NCBI RefSeq assembly: GCF_027409185.1
Contig: NC_084461.1
Span: 142,211,001-142,275,000 of the forward strand
Direction of reading: 5' to 3'
DNA length: 64,000 bases
Source: Cynocephalus volans
Taxonomy: Eukaryota > Chordata > Mammalia > Dermoptera > Cynocephalidae
Below are positions 11,445 through 22,400 of this stretch, one piece after another. A program made the position numbers and the translations under genes. The notes beneath the pieces are model-generated. The model was not told the DNA's origin. It was given only the letters and a program-made list of their open reading frames with translations, and did not search any database. How positions within the stretch are numbered: position 1 is the first letter of the stretch; the number at the start of each line of letters is the position of its first letter.

Positions 11445-11833
11445 GGTCTTCCCTGGTGTGAGAGGCAGGAGTGGCCAGTCGCTGCATGTCATCCTCCAGG
11501 ACATTTATCCGTCCTTCCAACAACTCTGCTTTCTGCCATAAATCTCGATCAGTTTGCAGCATAGTGATCAGCAGCCAGGCTCCAGTCAGCAGAAAAGTGG
11601 CCACTGGGCACCACATGCTCAAGGATAGTCATACTTCCTCCCCTTCCCAAGGGGTTTTGCATTGTAGTACCTGGTCTATGCTGCCTTGCAGTATAGTGTG
11701 CAGCAACCAGATCCCAGTCAACAGGAAGGTGGCCATAGGGCACAGCATATTCACAAGTAGCCACATTTCCTCCTTCCTCCAAGGGCTTTAGGCTCCTGTA
11801 ACTGCTCAGAATCCTGTCACAGACTATGCCAAT
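11445..11833 (-). mobile_element. internal region of the middle LTR element
   Basis: Minus-strand sequence following the LTR at 11834-12229. It begins with a primer-binding-like ATTGGCATAG...ACAGGATT and contains an imperfect tandem duplication of about 75 bp (11688-11765 and 11561-11635). It stops abruptly at the ERV insertion. I recognise no gag or pol protein in it. Confidence 0.55.
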
Positions 11834-12229
11834 TGTCATGCTCTGCTTCCTGCCTATAATCCTGCCAACTGGGCCAGTTGTAAAGCTACTCGCTATGCCA
11901 GTTGTTATGCTAGGGCTGGGTCTGGAGCTCAGAGACCCCTCAAGCCTGTTCACAGACTGGGTCACAAACCTGTCACATGCCAGGCTGGGTCACCAGACCC
12001 CTCACACACAGGTCTATGAGCTAGATATCCAGCAAACAGGTCCTTGGAAGCCATAGGTTGGAAAGCATTGCTGCACGGAGCAGTGTCCGCCCAAGGCAGT
12101 CGCCCCAAAAGCTGAGGCACCACGCATGTGCACCAGCTCACCCTCGCCCCGACACAATTTGTTTAGGGAACCACCCCCAACTGGCCCTGAGGTGGGAGGG
12201 CCTGATTAAATTGTTCTATTTTCCCAACA
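11834..12229 (-). repeat. LTR of the middle element (TGTTGGG family), copy 1
   Basis: On the minus strand it runs from TGTTGGGAAAATAGAA to a CA end before a primer-binding-like site. It matches 16984-17451, for example AGCTCATAGACCTGTGTG, GGTCTGGTGACCCAGCCTGG and ACAGGCTTGAGGGGTCT. It interrupts a MaLR internal region at 12230. Confidence 0.72.
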
Positions 12230-13124
12230 ACATCAAATTTCGAAGCTAGCAAATCATATACCTTGACTCCATGTTTGATGTCCTCTGCATGCTGGTGTGG
12301 GATTTTTGGGCAGCTCTGCTCCTATAGCTTTCCTGGTCTCAGGCCACACTTCAGCTCTCCCAGGCTGGGGTTCCACTCTAGTAGCTCCACAAGTATGGGG
12401 TCTCCATGGAAGGCCTGCTCTCATGGCTCCACTAGGCATGGAACTCTTGGGGTTTTTCTGCTGCAACTCTGACCCCGCATTTCTGCTTGGCATTGCTCTA
12501 GCGAAGGCTCTATGCGGTGACTCTGCCCCTGCGACAGATCTGTTCCTGGGTTCCCGGGATTTTCCATACATCCTTTGAAATCAGGATGGAGGCTCCCAAG
12601 CCTCCACAGCTCTTGCATTCTGTGAGTTTGCAGAATGCCACTTGTGGACATCACCACGGCTTCTGGCTTGTATTTTCCAAAGCTGTAGGTCCAGCCACAC
12701 CTGGGGCCAATTTAACCACAGCTGGAGCAGCCAAAGCAACCAGCGTGCTGTTGTGTGGGGCAGCATCTGAGGTGGCCCTGGGCAGTGAGCCTGTGTAGAG
12801 CACCTCAGGCCTATTCCCTGAGACCATTCTGTCTCCCTAAGCCTCTGGGTCTGTGAGGGAAGGGTTGGCCCCAGAGCCTTCTGCAATACTTTCAGGGCCT
12901 TTTCTTCCTTCTCTTGGTAATCCTTTTCTTTTGTATGAATCTTCTTAGTACCATTGCATTTTTCTCCTAAAAATGCTCTCTGCTTCTCTACCACATGGCC
13001 AGGCTGCAAATTTTCCAAATCTTTGCACTCTGCTTCCCTTTTAATTATACATTCTGGCTTTATGTCATGCTTTTTCTGCCATAACTTTGTATAGGCTGTT
13101 GCAAGTAGCCATTTGGCTTCCTTA
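12230..13124 (-). mobile_element. MaLR internal region (MST/THE1-int-like)
   Basis: The minus strand matches the non-coding internal sequence I know from THE1/MST elements: AGGATGTATGGAAAATCCC, the GCAGGGGCAGAGTCACCGCAT and GCTAGAGCAATGCCAAGCAG blocks, and ACATGGAGTCAAGG near the break at 12230. Confidence 0.65.
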
Positions 13125-13228
13125 ATGCTAATCACTTCCCAAAGGCCTTACCTCTTGGTGCTATTGCTTTGGGTATTAAGTATCAGCATAGGAATTTTAT
13201 GTGGACACAAACATTCAGACCACAGCAA
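13125..13228 (-). repeat. MST-like LTR start (partial)
   Basis: The minus strand begins TGCTGTGGTCTGAATGTTTG and continues through GGCCTTTGGGAAGTGATTAG, the 5' end of an MST-type MaLR LTR. It passes into MaLR internal sequence after about 100 bp, so most of the LTR is missing. Confidence 0.65.
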
Positions 13229-13455
13229 TAACAATGTATTGTACACTTTATATTTGCTAAGAGAGTGGATCTTAAGGGTTCTCACCCCCCACCCCCCCAC
13301 GGTAACTATATGAGGTGATGGATATGTTAATAAGCTCGATTGTGGTAATCACCTCACAATGGGTATATGTTTCAAAACATCACATTGTACACTTTAAACA
13401 TACATAGTTTTTGTCAATTATACCTCAATCAATCTAGGGAGGGGGTAATAAAGAA
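13229..13455 (+). repeat. L1 3' UTR fragment
   Basis: Reads AATGTATTGTACACTTTATA, GAGGTGATGGATATGTTAAT, ACATCACATTGTACACTTTA and a TCAATTATACCTCAATCAAT end, typical of older mammalian L1 3' ends. Confidence 0.8.
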
Positions 13456-13854
13456 AATATCTATCAACCATGATTTTTTTCTTTTAAGCAAAAAGTAAGA
13501 GAAAAGAGACAAAAACTGTAGCTGGAGGGAATGAAGGCAGCAATTAGGAAAAAAAGAATCCTTGACAGTGTTGTGACATTCATTGGACACTGGGATTGGT
13601 TATTAAGTATTTAAACAGGCTGAGTTTTTGCCTCAGGGTGATCTTATCTATAAACTGCCTGAGAAGGGAGAGCATAGACAAGATGGTCCTCAGCCCCTTG
13701 AAAACTGTGTTTGGCAATGGATGGCTGGAAACCACATATATCTAAATTGCCTGGGGTGCTTGAATTGGGGATTTGCATTTTTACCATGTTTCCTTTATCA
13801 ATCATGATTCAGTTATAAAAACAGCAATGAAGAGAGATCTAATGCAAGGAATCA

Positions 13855-14440
13855 GTTATGGAATCAGTTATCTATTGTGGGGTAATGAAACATCCTAAGA
13901 CCAGTAGCTTAAAAGAACAATCATTTATTATTATTGTTGCTCATGAGTCTGCTGATCAGCTGGATTGTTTTGGTCTTGACTGGGCTTCCTCATATGCCTG
14001 GGGTGGATGTCAGGTCAGTGAGCTGGCTCTGATTCTGGGGTCTGGATGATTGCTGGCTGGGGCAATTCAGTTCTCCTCCACTTGGTCTCTCATCACTCAG
14101 CAGGCTAGCCTCTGGGCTTGTTCCTATCCGCAGCTCAGCAGGATCCCAAAAGCAACCGTGGCAGAGTGCAGAGTCTCTTTAGATCTGAATCAGAACTGAC
14201 ACAATATTGCTTTTGCTGCACTTTATTGGACAAAGGAAGTCAAAGACCAGTCCAGATTTAAGAGGTGGAGGAAAGGTGTGCCCAGACATAGGAAGTACAG
14301 AAATGAACACCACCTTTGTGTGGGAGGAGCTTTAAAGTCACATTGCAGTGGGCCACGGAAAGAGGGAAGGGATTGATTGGAACCATGTTCTGCCAATAGA
14401 ATATCATAGTTATAAGGGTGCCAGGAAGGCTGGAGGAATA
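13855..14440 (+). repeat. ancient LTR-like repeat, copy 2
   Basis: Contains TATTGTGGGGTAATGAAACA, AGTAGCTTAAAAGAACAATC, CATTTATTATTATTGTTGCT, TGAGTCTGCTGATCAGCTGG, CAGCAGGCTAGCCTCTGGGC and GGAGGAGCTTTAAAGTCAC, the same order as 2228-2690. Confidence 0.5.
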
Positions 14441-15031
14441 GAAGGAAGGAGGAGTATGCTACGGACTGAAAAGAAGAAGGGGGGCACTTGCTGAGAAAGC
14501 GGCTCATCTGGAGCTCACATAGGCAGTAGTGAAGATGAGACTGGCTGAGTCAACTGTGAACTGGTGAAGAATTTCCAGGAAATTGCCCTTGTTGATTTTG
14601 GACTGTGGCTTGGCTGAGTATAGGAGTGTGGCCTAGATAACTAGTTCGAATAGACAAGAAAACCAGATTTTAATCTCATTCATCATGATCTCGAAGGAAA
14701 ATCTTGATTGCCATCTGATGTGTTGTTTGGCCAATGGTCTTAGCCATTAGCACAGAGTGTGTTTGCATGCAGGGGTGTGTGAGCGGGATATAGAGAGAAT
14801 GAGAAGCACAAGGATATTAATCAAATGGAAATGACTAAGCAAAAATTCAATCTGTTAAAAGTCTGTAAAAAGATGCAACTCTCGATTCTTTAATGAGGAG
14901 AAGAAATGTATAGACGTATTATTAGAGAAATTTAGTATCTGCCACTTACTAACTACCCCAGCTGTGCAGACACCCAAAAGATGGGACAAAGGGCAGGAAG
15001 GCAGAAGGCAGGGTAATAAATGGTAAAAGGA

Positions 15032-15050
15032 TGAGTCAGCTGCTGACTCA
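15032..15050. promoter_or_regulatory. palindromic AP-1/MARE-like site
   Basis: TGAGTCAGC and GCTGACTCA form 9-bp inverted arms around one T. Each arm holds a consensus TGA(G/C)TCA site with the GC flank favoured by Maf proteins. It lies in non-repetitive intergenic DNA. Function is inferred from the motif only. Confidence 0.4.
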
Positions 15051-15504
15051 GGAGTTTATAAAAATTTCCCACTGAGTATCTCCGGAGTTTAATTACAGAT
15101 CCTGAAGACATTCAAATGTGCAACGGGTTGATCTGGCACACTAATGTGTTTTAAATATGCATTGTTTTCTTGTAAGAACTACTTAACAGTGATTATTTAT
15201 ACTGGGGCTAATCAATTACGTTTGAAATTGGCCTGCAATGTGAAAAAACCAACCGCATGATCTTAGCTCTTTAAGACACTTTAGAAATCATCCACTCCTT
15301 TCCCCCTCATTATGCACATAATGAAACTGGATCCCAGAAAACTGGCATGGCTAGTTTGAGGTTACACAGCTGATAAAAGACAAAATCAGGACTAGAACTC
15401 AAGATTCCAGTGGGTTTATGTTGCCCCAAGTTTGCCAACATTTGTACTTTGTATTGTGACAGAGTCCACCCTGTATCTAAGTGAAACTAGAAGGCAGTGT
15501 TTTC

Positions 15505-15665
15505 TAGATTCATCAGAATCAACCATGTGTACTTTTTAGAAATAGATATGCCTGGGGCCTAAATCAGAACTTCAGAGGCAGAACTCTGGGGTAGGGGAAC
15601 AGAGACTTAGGAGTGTTTATTAAAAAAAACTTCACTATGTGATTCTGATGTCCCACCTCCCATTG
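15505..15665 (+). repeat. hAT-type non-autonomous DNA transposon fossil
   Basis: Fragment with CATCAGAATCAACCATGTG, GCCTGGGGCCTAAATCAGA and ATGTGATTCTGATGTCCCAC, the layout of Charlie-like MITEs in mammals. Confidence 0.5.
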
Positions 15666-16983
15666 TGCTAAGAATATGGTTTTAGGCATTGATTGGCAGA
15701 AGAGAGAGTTCTTTCCAATTTTCTACACACTTCCAGTTAGGTAAGGATTTTGCCTGAAGCATTTCTTCAACCCGAGTGACTTCATTTTAGAGATTTCTAC
15801 AGACTCACCTTTTGTACTGAGAATAATAGTGTTGAAGTCATGATCATGATTAAGGCACCAGGCATCCTCAGGTCGCTCCTCCAAGTTTCTGCTGTTCAGA
15901 AAACTGTGGACGATGTCCAATGCTTGATGCCACCTCAAGTATTGATCCCCAGACATTGGGCTGTTGGTTTACCCAATGGTGAGTGTAGGTTATAATCAGG
16001 AGGAGAGACAGCTCTAGGGATACGTGAGTCTGAAACGACCTTGTCTTTCTTGTCCAGTGTGACATCTGCAGCTCCTGGAATAGCACCTGGCACATGTTAG
16101 GTGTCTGGTAAATATTTGTTGATGGAAGGAATGAAAAGGAGACCTTTATGAGTGTCAGCTGCAAAATGTCTGTATTTAATGTATCTTGAGTCACTGAGTA
16201 TTCTCTTTCTGGAAGTGTGGGTGGATTCTGAATGTATTTGGGATTCATCCCATAAAGCTCCACAGGGTCTAATATATGACGATAAATCATAACCCTCCTA
16301 GGTGTTCCGAATCAATTTCACACCTCATCTATTATCATGAACAGAATATGGAAGAAAGCTCCCTCACCGTGGTAATACATCAGCTTACAAAAATCAAAAA
16401 CGCCTGAAGACCAGAAAAGAGAACACTGATTTAGTCCATGGTGCTTAATCGGCTACCCAGACATTGATGGATTTCAGGAGATATTTACATTTGAATCATT
16501 GCATCCAGAATGTCTCAAGAAGAACCAAGAATTTATGAGCAGCATGGAAGCATCATTATCTGTTGTCAGAAACTAAGTCTCTCTGTAGAAATTTTCTCTC
16601 TCTAAGCAGAAAAGTAAGAGCAGAACTGGGGATGAAGTACTATCTAGAAAAATGAAAGCGTTGGGCTGCCAAAATCCTCAGTGTCCCATGCAGACATCAC
16701 TAACTGATCACAGCATATTTTCCTGCTGTACCTGGGTGCAGAACTGTTGCTTCTTAATCCAGGGCTCTAAGGAGCCATTGATGGTTGATCCCAGTTGGCA
16801 TGTTGAACTGAAGCTCATTGACCATTGCCGATCTGGAGTTTGTCTTTGACTCTTCTTTCTCTGGAAAGATAATACTAGAAGGTAACAAGAGAGAATGAAG
16901 GGAAAAGCAATGAAATAGAATGGGTTTGGAGAGGGTCTTGAATTAGGTCAGCTGGTTCGCCCCCTTGCTTCTGGTTACGATAA

Positions 16984-17140
16984 TGTTGGGAAAATAGAAT
17001 AGTTTGGTCAGGGCTCTCGACTTGGGTCCCGTTGGGTGTGGTTCAGCACGTCCATTGTAAGCAAATTTTGTGTGTGTGTGTGTGTGTGTGTAGTTGGTGC
17101 GCATGCAGGCCAATGTATCTTTTTAGCTTTGTTGCTATTC

Positions 17141-17199
<59 letters not shown>

Positions 17200-17451
17200 T
17201 GCAAGCCAGCCAGCCATGCTTTCCAACTTATGGCTCCAAGGACCTTTTGGCCAGTTACCTAGCTCATAGACCTGTGTGAAGGGGTCTGGTGACCCAGCCT
17301 GGTGTGTGAGGGGTCTGTGACCCAGTCTGTTAACAGGCTTGAGGGGTCTGTGGGCCCCAGACCCAACCTTAGCTCAACAATTGGCCCAGTTGGTGCAGGA
17401 TTACCATCAGGTAAAAGAGCCCAACAACTAGCGTGGTCGCCTAGCTTTACA
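16984..17451 (+). repeat. LTR of the middle element family, copy 2, with microsatellites
   Basis: Starts TGTTGGGAAAATAGAATAG and ends CTTTACA before a primer-binding-like ATTGGTGTCATGAACAGGA. It matches 11834-12229 in inverse orientation. It is longer because GT and GA microsatellites (17070-17092 and 17141-17199) have expanded inside it. Confidence 0.72.
17141..17199. repeat. (GT)n(GA)n compound microsatellite
   Basis: About 15 GT units followed by about 14 GA units. A separate GT run sits at 17070-17092. Confidence 0.95.
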
Positions 17452-17667
17452 ATTGGTGTCATGAACAGGAATAAGAGTGCTACAATTAGTGATGTTGACA
17501 GGATTCCAGACATCAGCTTTAACAGTAGTGTCACAGATAATATTCAACGGCATAGACTGAAGATGATTTCCTCAGTGGCACTGTTTGACCAACTGAGATT
17601 TGGGGGCCATATGCAACAAAATCATCTTGGTGATGATGTACATTCTTGTCTGTCACTTAAGACTTAA
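17452..17667 (+). mobile_element. internal 5' part of the LTR element copy 2
   Basis: Begins with ATTGGTGTCATGAACAGGA, placed as a retroelement primer binding site directly after the LTR. The open frame from 17302 to 17667 crosses the LTR boundary and is probably chance. The right limit is uncertain. Confidence 0.5.
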
Positions 17668-17764
17668 TGAATCAGAAGCTATGGGTTTGAAGCCAAGGAC
17701 AGTGCATTGGGACAAGTATCCCAGTGTGTCTTAGTCACTCCGAAGTTGGAGAACCACTGCCCTA

Positions 17765-17950
17765 AAGAGAACTGAGTTCTAGTCCCAGCTCTGCCATTCA
17801 CTTGCTGGGTGAACTTGGGAATATCCCCTGCCTGAGCCTGTTTCCATATCTTAATCAAGGGGGGATAATAGCATCTGACTTATAGGGCAGTCATGAGGCT
17901 CACTTGAGATAAAGACACCTGAGAATGCCCTGAAAGAAATAAGTGCTATA
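17765..17950 (+). repeat. MIR SINE
   Basis: TCTAGTCCCAGCTCTGCCAT, CACTTGCTGGGTGAACTTGG, GAGCCTGTTTCCATATCTTA and AAATAAGTGCTATAAATATG follow the MIR consensus order. Confidence 0.85.
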
Positions 17951-18112
17951 AATATGGAATATATTATTTTCCACCTGTTATACTTGGTGGGGAGTTGGGG
18001 GAATTACAGGGGAGTTTTGAAAGTATATTATACTTTTATCAGCCATCAGTTATCTATTAAAAAATAGAATGACATAGGAGAAAAACAAAACATCTCTGTT
18101 GAAGAGACCAGA

Positions 18113-18235
18113 GCAGTAGTTATCGACCATGGTTACAAATTCAAACTATCTGGAGAGATTTAAAAACTACTGAAGCCAGGGCCCCCATCTAGGATGGAGT
18201 TAAAAGAGAATCCAGGGGTTGGGGTCTGGGCCTTG
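18113..18235 (+). repeat. hAT-type DNA transposon fossil
   Basis: Reads GCAGTAGTTATCGACCATGG, GGAGAGATTTAAAAACTACT, a GCCAGGGCCCCCATC segment and CAGGGGTTGGGGTCTGGGCC, the standard order of Charlie-type MITEs. Confidence 0.6.
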
Positions 18236-18734
18236 GCTGCTTGTATGTGAGCTTATTCTGGTTTCTGTCTTTCCCAAGGAATCGCTGACCTGTTTGTTTT
18301 TCAAGCCTAACTGGCATTCCAATATTCACCCAACACATTTCTTTTTATTTAAGTTACTTAGGGTCATGTCTGTTGCTGGCAACTATAAAACCTTGACTAC
18401 CATCATTAGCAGGATAACTCCAAAAAGCTAAGGAGCTGTGCCTGTCTCTTTCACTTCTGGATCCTAAGTGACGAGTACAGTTCCCGGCACACGGTAGAGA
18501 TAAAAAAATATGTTTAATAACATAATTGAGAGCTACCCAAGTGTTGATCCTAACTGGAATAGATTAATTCTAGGTTTCCTTGGATCAAAGAGATAATGTA
18601 CGCAAAATTCCTAGCTTTTATATGTGGACACTGAGCAAATGATTGTAGTGGTTGTTTTTGAACACTGGAGTTAAAAGGTGGGTTAAGACTTAAATGACTT
18701 TACAGTAAATAAAGTTTTGTAAAGAAAGAAATAA

Positions 18735-19025
18735 TGAAAGATTTATTGGAACACAGCCATGCTCATTCATTTCTATATTGTCTAGGTCTTTGTGCTATAA
18801 TAGTGGAGTTACATTGTAGCAATAGTAGTAACAGAGATGGTATGGTCTGCAAAACAAAATACGTATATATTTCTTAAATTTTTAAACAGATGACTGGTAA
18901 GGGGATCTTAACCCTTGACTTGGTGTTGTCAGCACCACGCTCGCCCAAGTGAGCCACGGGCCGGCCCTTGCAAAACAAAATATTTACTACCTGGCCCTTT
19001 ACAGAAAATTTTGCTCACCCTGGTC
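18735..19025 (+). repeat. DNA transposon fossil split by a SINE
   Basis: GATTTATTGGAACACAGCCA, TTCATTTCTATATTGTCTA and ATGGTCTGCAAAACAAAAT continue after the SINE as TTACTACCTGGCCCTTTACA. The same family ends at 59555-59630. It resembles a common mammalian hAT-type repeat. Confidence 0.5.
18862..18968 (-). mobile_element. CYN-type monomeric tRNA-Ile SINE
   Basis: The minus strand reads GGGCCGGCCCGTGGCTCACT through GGTGCTGACAACACCAAG to CCCCTTACCAGTCATC, a single tRNA-Ile-like unit with an A/T-rich tail. A 14-bp target duplication TGCAAAACAAAATA flanks it (18848-18861 and 18969-18982). Confidence 0.88.
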
Positions 19026-19147
19026 TAAGGATATAGATTTGATACATGCATTTGTGCAAGATATCCTCCTTCTGTTTCTCCAGATCAATTTTCCACCCCT
19101 TCTGCCTAGTTCTGTGCCAAGGAGGCTGGCCTATCTGATAGGGTCTA

Positions 19148-19222
19148 TGGCAGTGATTCTTAATGTATGCTCCTGGTATCAGCATCACACCAGCAATACC
19201 TGTGATCTTGTGGAAAATTCTT
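19148..19222 (+). repeat. hAT-type fossil, left half (split by L1)
   Basis: GGCAGTGATTCTTAATGTAT and TATCAGCATCACACCAGCAA belong with 25861-25986 (GACCAATAGAATCAGAAACT...AGTTTGAGAACCATTGG). Together they make a Charlie-like MITE interrupted by the L1. Confidence 0.6.
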
Positions 19223-19455
19223 TTCTTTTCTTTTTTTTTTTTTTTAACTTTTATTTTGTCGATATACATTGTGGTTGATTATTGTTGCCCATCACCAAAA
19301 CCTCCCTCCCTCCTCCCTCTCCTTCCTCCCCCGGAACAATGTCCTTTCTGTTTGCTTGTCGTATCAACTTCAAGTAATTGTGGTTGTTATATCTTCTTCC
19401 CCCCCCCCCGATTTTGTATGTGTGTGTGTGTGTGTGTGAATTTATATATTAATTT

Positions 19456-22400
19456 TTAACTCCCACCAATAAGTGAGAACATGTGGTATTTCTCTTTCTG
19501 TGCCTGACTCGTTTCACTTAATATAATTCTCTCAAGGTCCATCCATGTTGTTGCAAATGGCAGTATTTCATTCGTTTTTATAGCTGAGTAGTATTCCATT
19601 GTGTAGATGTACCACATTTTCTGTATCCACTCATCCGATGATGGACATTTGGGCTGGTTCCAACTCTTGGCTATTGTAAAGAGTGCTGCAATGAAGATTG
19701 GGAACAGGTATACATTCGACTTGATGATTTCCATTCCTCTGGGTATATTCCCAGCAGTGGGATAGCTGGGTCATATGGTAGATCTATCTGCAATTGTTTG
19801 AGGAACCTCCATACCATTTTCCATAGAGGCTGCACCATTTTGCAGTCCCACCAACAATGTACGAGAGTTCCTTTTTCTCTGCAACCTCGCCAGAATTTAT
19901 CGTTCAGAGTCTTTTGGATTTTAGCCATCCTAACTGGGGTTAGATGATATCTCAGTGTGCTTTTGATTTCCATGTCCTGGATGCTGAGCGATGTTGAGCA
20001 TTTTTTGATATGTCTGTTGGCCATTTGTATATCTTCCTTAGAAAAATGCCTACTTAGCTCTTTTGCCCATTTTTTAATTGGGTTGCTTGTTTTTTTCTTG
20101 TAAAGTTGTTTGAGTTCCTTATATATTCTGGATATTAATCCTTTGTCAGATGTATATTTTGCAAATATTTCCTCCCACTCTGTTGGTTGTCTTTTAACTC
20201 TGTTAATTGTTTCTTTAGCTGTGCAGAAGCTTTTTAGTTTGATATAATCTCGTTTGTTTATTTTTCCTTTGGTTGCCCGTGCTTTTGGGGTCGTATTCAT
20301 GAAGTCTGTGCCCAGTCCTATTTCCTGAAGTGTTTCTCCTATGTTTTCTTTAAGAAGTTTTATTGTTTCAGGGTGTATATTTAAATCCTTAATCCATTTT
20401 GAGTTGATTTTAGTATACGGTGAGAGGTATGGATCTAGTTTCATTCTCCTGCATATGGATATCCAGTTATCCCAGCACAATTTGCTGAAGAGGCAGTCCC
20501 TTCCCCAGTGAATAGGCTTGGTGCCTTTGTCAAAGATCAGATGGCAGTAAGTGTGTGGGTTGATTTCTGGATTCTCTATTCTATTCCATTGGTCAGTGTG
20601 TCTGTTTTTATGCCAGTACCATACTGTTTTGGTTATTATAGCTTTGTAGTATAGCTTAAAGTCAGGTAGTGTTATGCCTCCAGCTTTATTTTTTTTGCTG
20701 AGCATTGCTTTGGCTATTCGTGGTCTTTTATTGTTCCATATAAATGTCTGAATAGTTTTTTCCATTTCTGAGAAAAATGTCTTTGGAATTTTGATGGGGA
20801 TTGCATTGAATTTGTATATCACTTTGGGTAGTATGGACATTTTCACTATGTTGATTCTTCCAATCCAAGAGCATGGGATATCTTTCAATTTTCTTGTATC
20901 CTCTCTAATTTCTCTCAGCAGTGGTTTGTAGTTCTCATTATAGAGATTTTTCACCTCCTTGGTTAACTCAATTCCTAAGTATTTAATTTTTTTGGTGGCT
21001 ATTGTAAATGGGCAGGCTTTCTTGACTTCTCTTTCTGCATGTTCACTATTGGAGAAAAGAAATGCTACTGATTTTTGTGTGTTGATTTTGTATCCTGCTA
21101 CTCTGCTGAAATCATTTATCAATTCCAAGAGTTTTTTTGTAGAGGTTTTAGGCTGTTCGATATATAGGATCATGTCATCTGCAAACAGGGACAGTTTGAC
21201 TTCATCTTTTCCAATTTGGATGCCCTTTATTTCCTTCTCTTCTCTGATTGCTCTGGCTAGTACTTCCAACACTATGTTGAATAGGAGTGGTGAGAGTGGG
21301 CATCCTTGTCTAGTTCCTGTTCTTAAAGGAAAAGCTTTCAGCTTTTCCTCATTCAGGATGATATTGACAGTGGGTTTGTCATATATGGCTTTAATTATGT
21401 TGAGATACTTTCCCTCTATACCTAACTTATAGAGGGTCTTTGTCATGAATGAGTGCTGAACTTTATCAAATGCTTTTTCAGCATCTATAGAGATGATCAT
21501 ATGGTCCTTTTGTTTGACTTTATTAATATGGTGTATCACATTTATTGATTTGCGTATGTTGAACCAACCTTGCATCCGTGGGATGAATCCCACTTGATCG
21601 TGGTGAATAATTTTACGTATGTGTTGCTGTATTCTGTTTGCTAGTATTTTAGTGAGGATTTTTGCATCTATATTCATCAAGGATATCGGCCTGTAATTTT
21701 CTTTTTTGGTTATATCTTTACCTGGTTTTGGTATCAGGATGATGTTTGCTTCATAGAATGAGTTTGGGAGATTTGCATCTGTTTCAATCTTTTGGAATAG
21801 TTTGTAAAGAATCGGTGGCAATTCCTCTTTGAATGTTTGGTAAAATTCTGCTGTGAATCCATCTGGTCCTGGGCTTTTCTTTGTTGGGAGCCTTCTGATA
21901 ACAGCTTCAATCTCCTTTATTGTTATTGGTCTGTTCAAATTTTCTACGTCTTCATGGTTCAGTTTTGGGAGCTTGTGTGTGTCCAGAATTTTATCCATTT
22001 CCTCCAGATTTTCAAATTTGTTGGCGTATAGTTGTTTATAGTAGTCTTGAATGATTCCTTGTATTTCACATGAATCAGTTGTAATATTGCCTTTTTCATT
22101 TCTAATTTTTGTTATTTGAATCTTCTCCTTTTTTTTGTTAGCCATACTAATGGTTTGTCAATTTTATTTTACTTTCCGAATAACCAACTTTTTGATTCAT
22201 TGATCCTTTGTATTGTTTTTTGGGTTTCAATTTCATTCAGTTCTGCTCTGATCTTAATGATTTCTTTCCGTCTGCTAACTTTAGGTTTGGATTGTTCTTG
22301 TTTTTCTAGTCCTTTAAGGTGAAGTGTTAGGTTGTTCACTTGCCATCTTTCCATTCTTCTGAGGTGAGCATTTAATGCAATAAATTTCCCCCTTAATACT

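Larger units (their letters stand above)
13456..16983. other. intergenic DNA
   Basis: No gene is supported. Contents: LTR-like repeat (13855-14440), MIR on the minus strand (about 15330-15420), hAT-type fossil (15505-15665) and L2 3' end (about 16060-16140). The stretch 14450-15300 appears free of repeats and holds the palindromic site at 15032-15050. Confidence 0.5.
17668..19147. other. intergenic DNA with old repeats
   Basis: Holds a MIR (17765-17950), a hAT-type fossil (18113-18235), an L2 3' end (about 18440-18520) and a second transposon fossil (18735-19025) split by a monomeric SINE. No gene is supported. Confidence 0.55.

Noticed and set aside
12254..13135. Coding exons in the 184-codon minus-strand frame
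   Set aside because: The sequence matches non-coding MaLR internal DNA; the frame is chance.
19671..22145. 824-codon frame as a host gene
   Set aside because: It is L1 ORF2 reverse transcriptase inside a flanked, full-length but broken L1.
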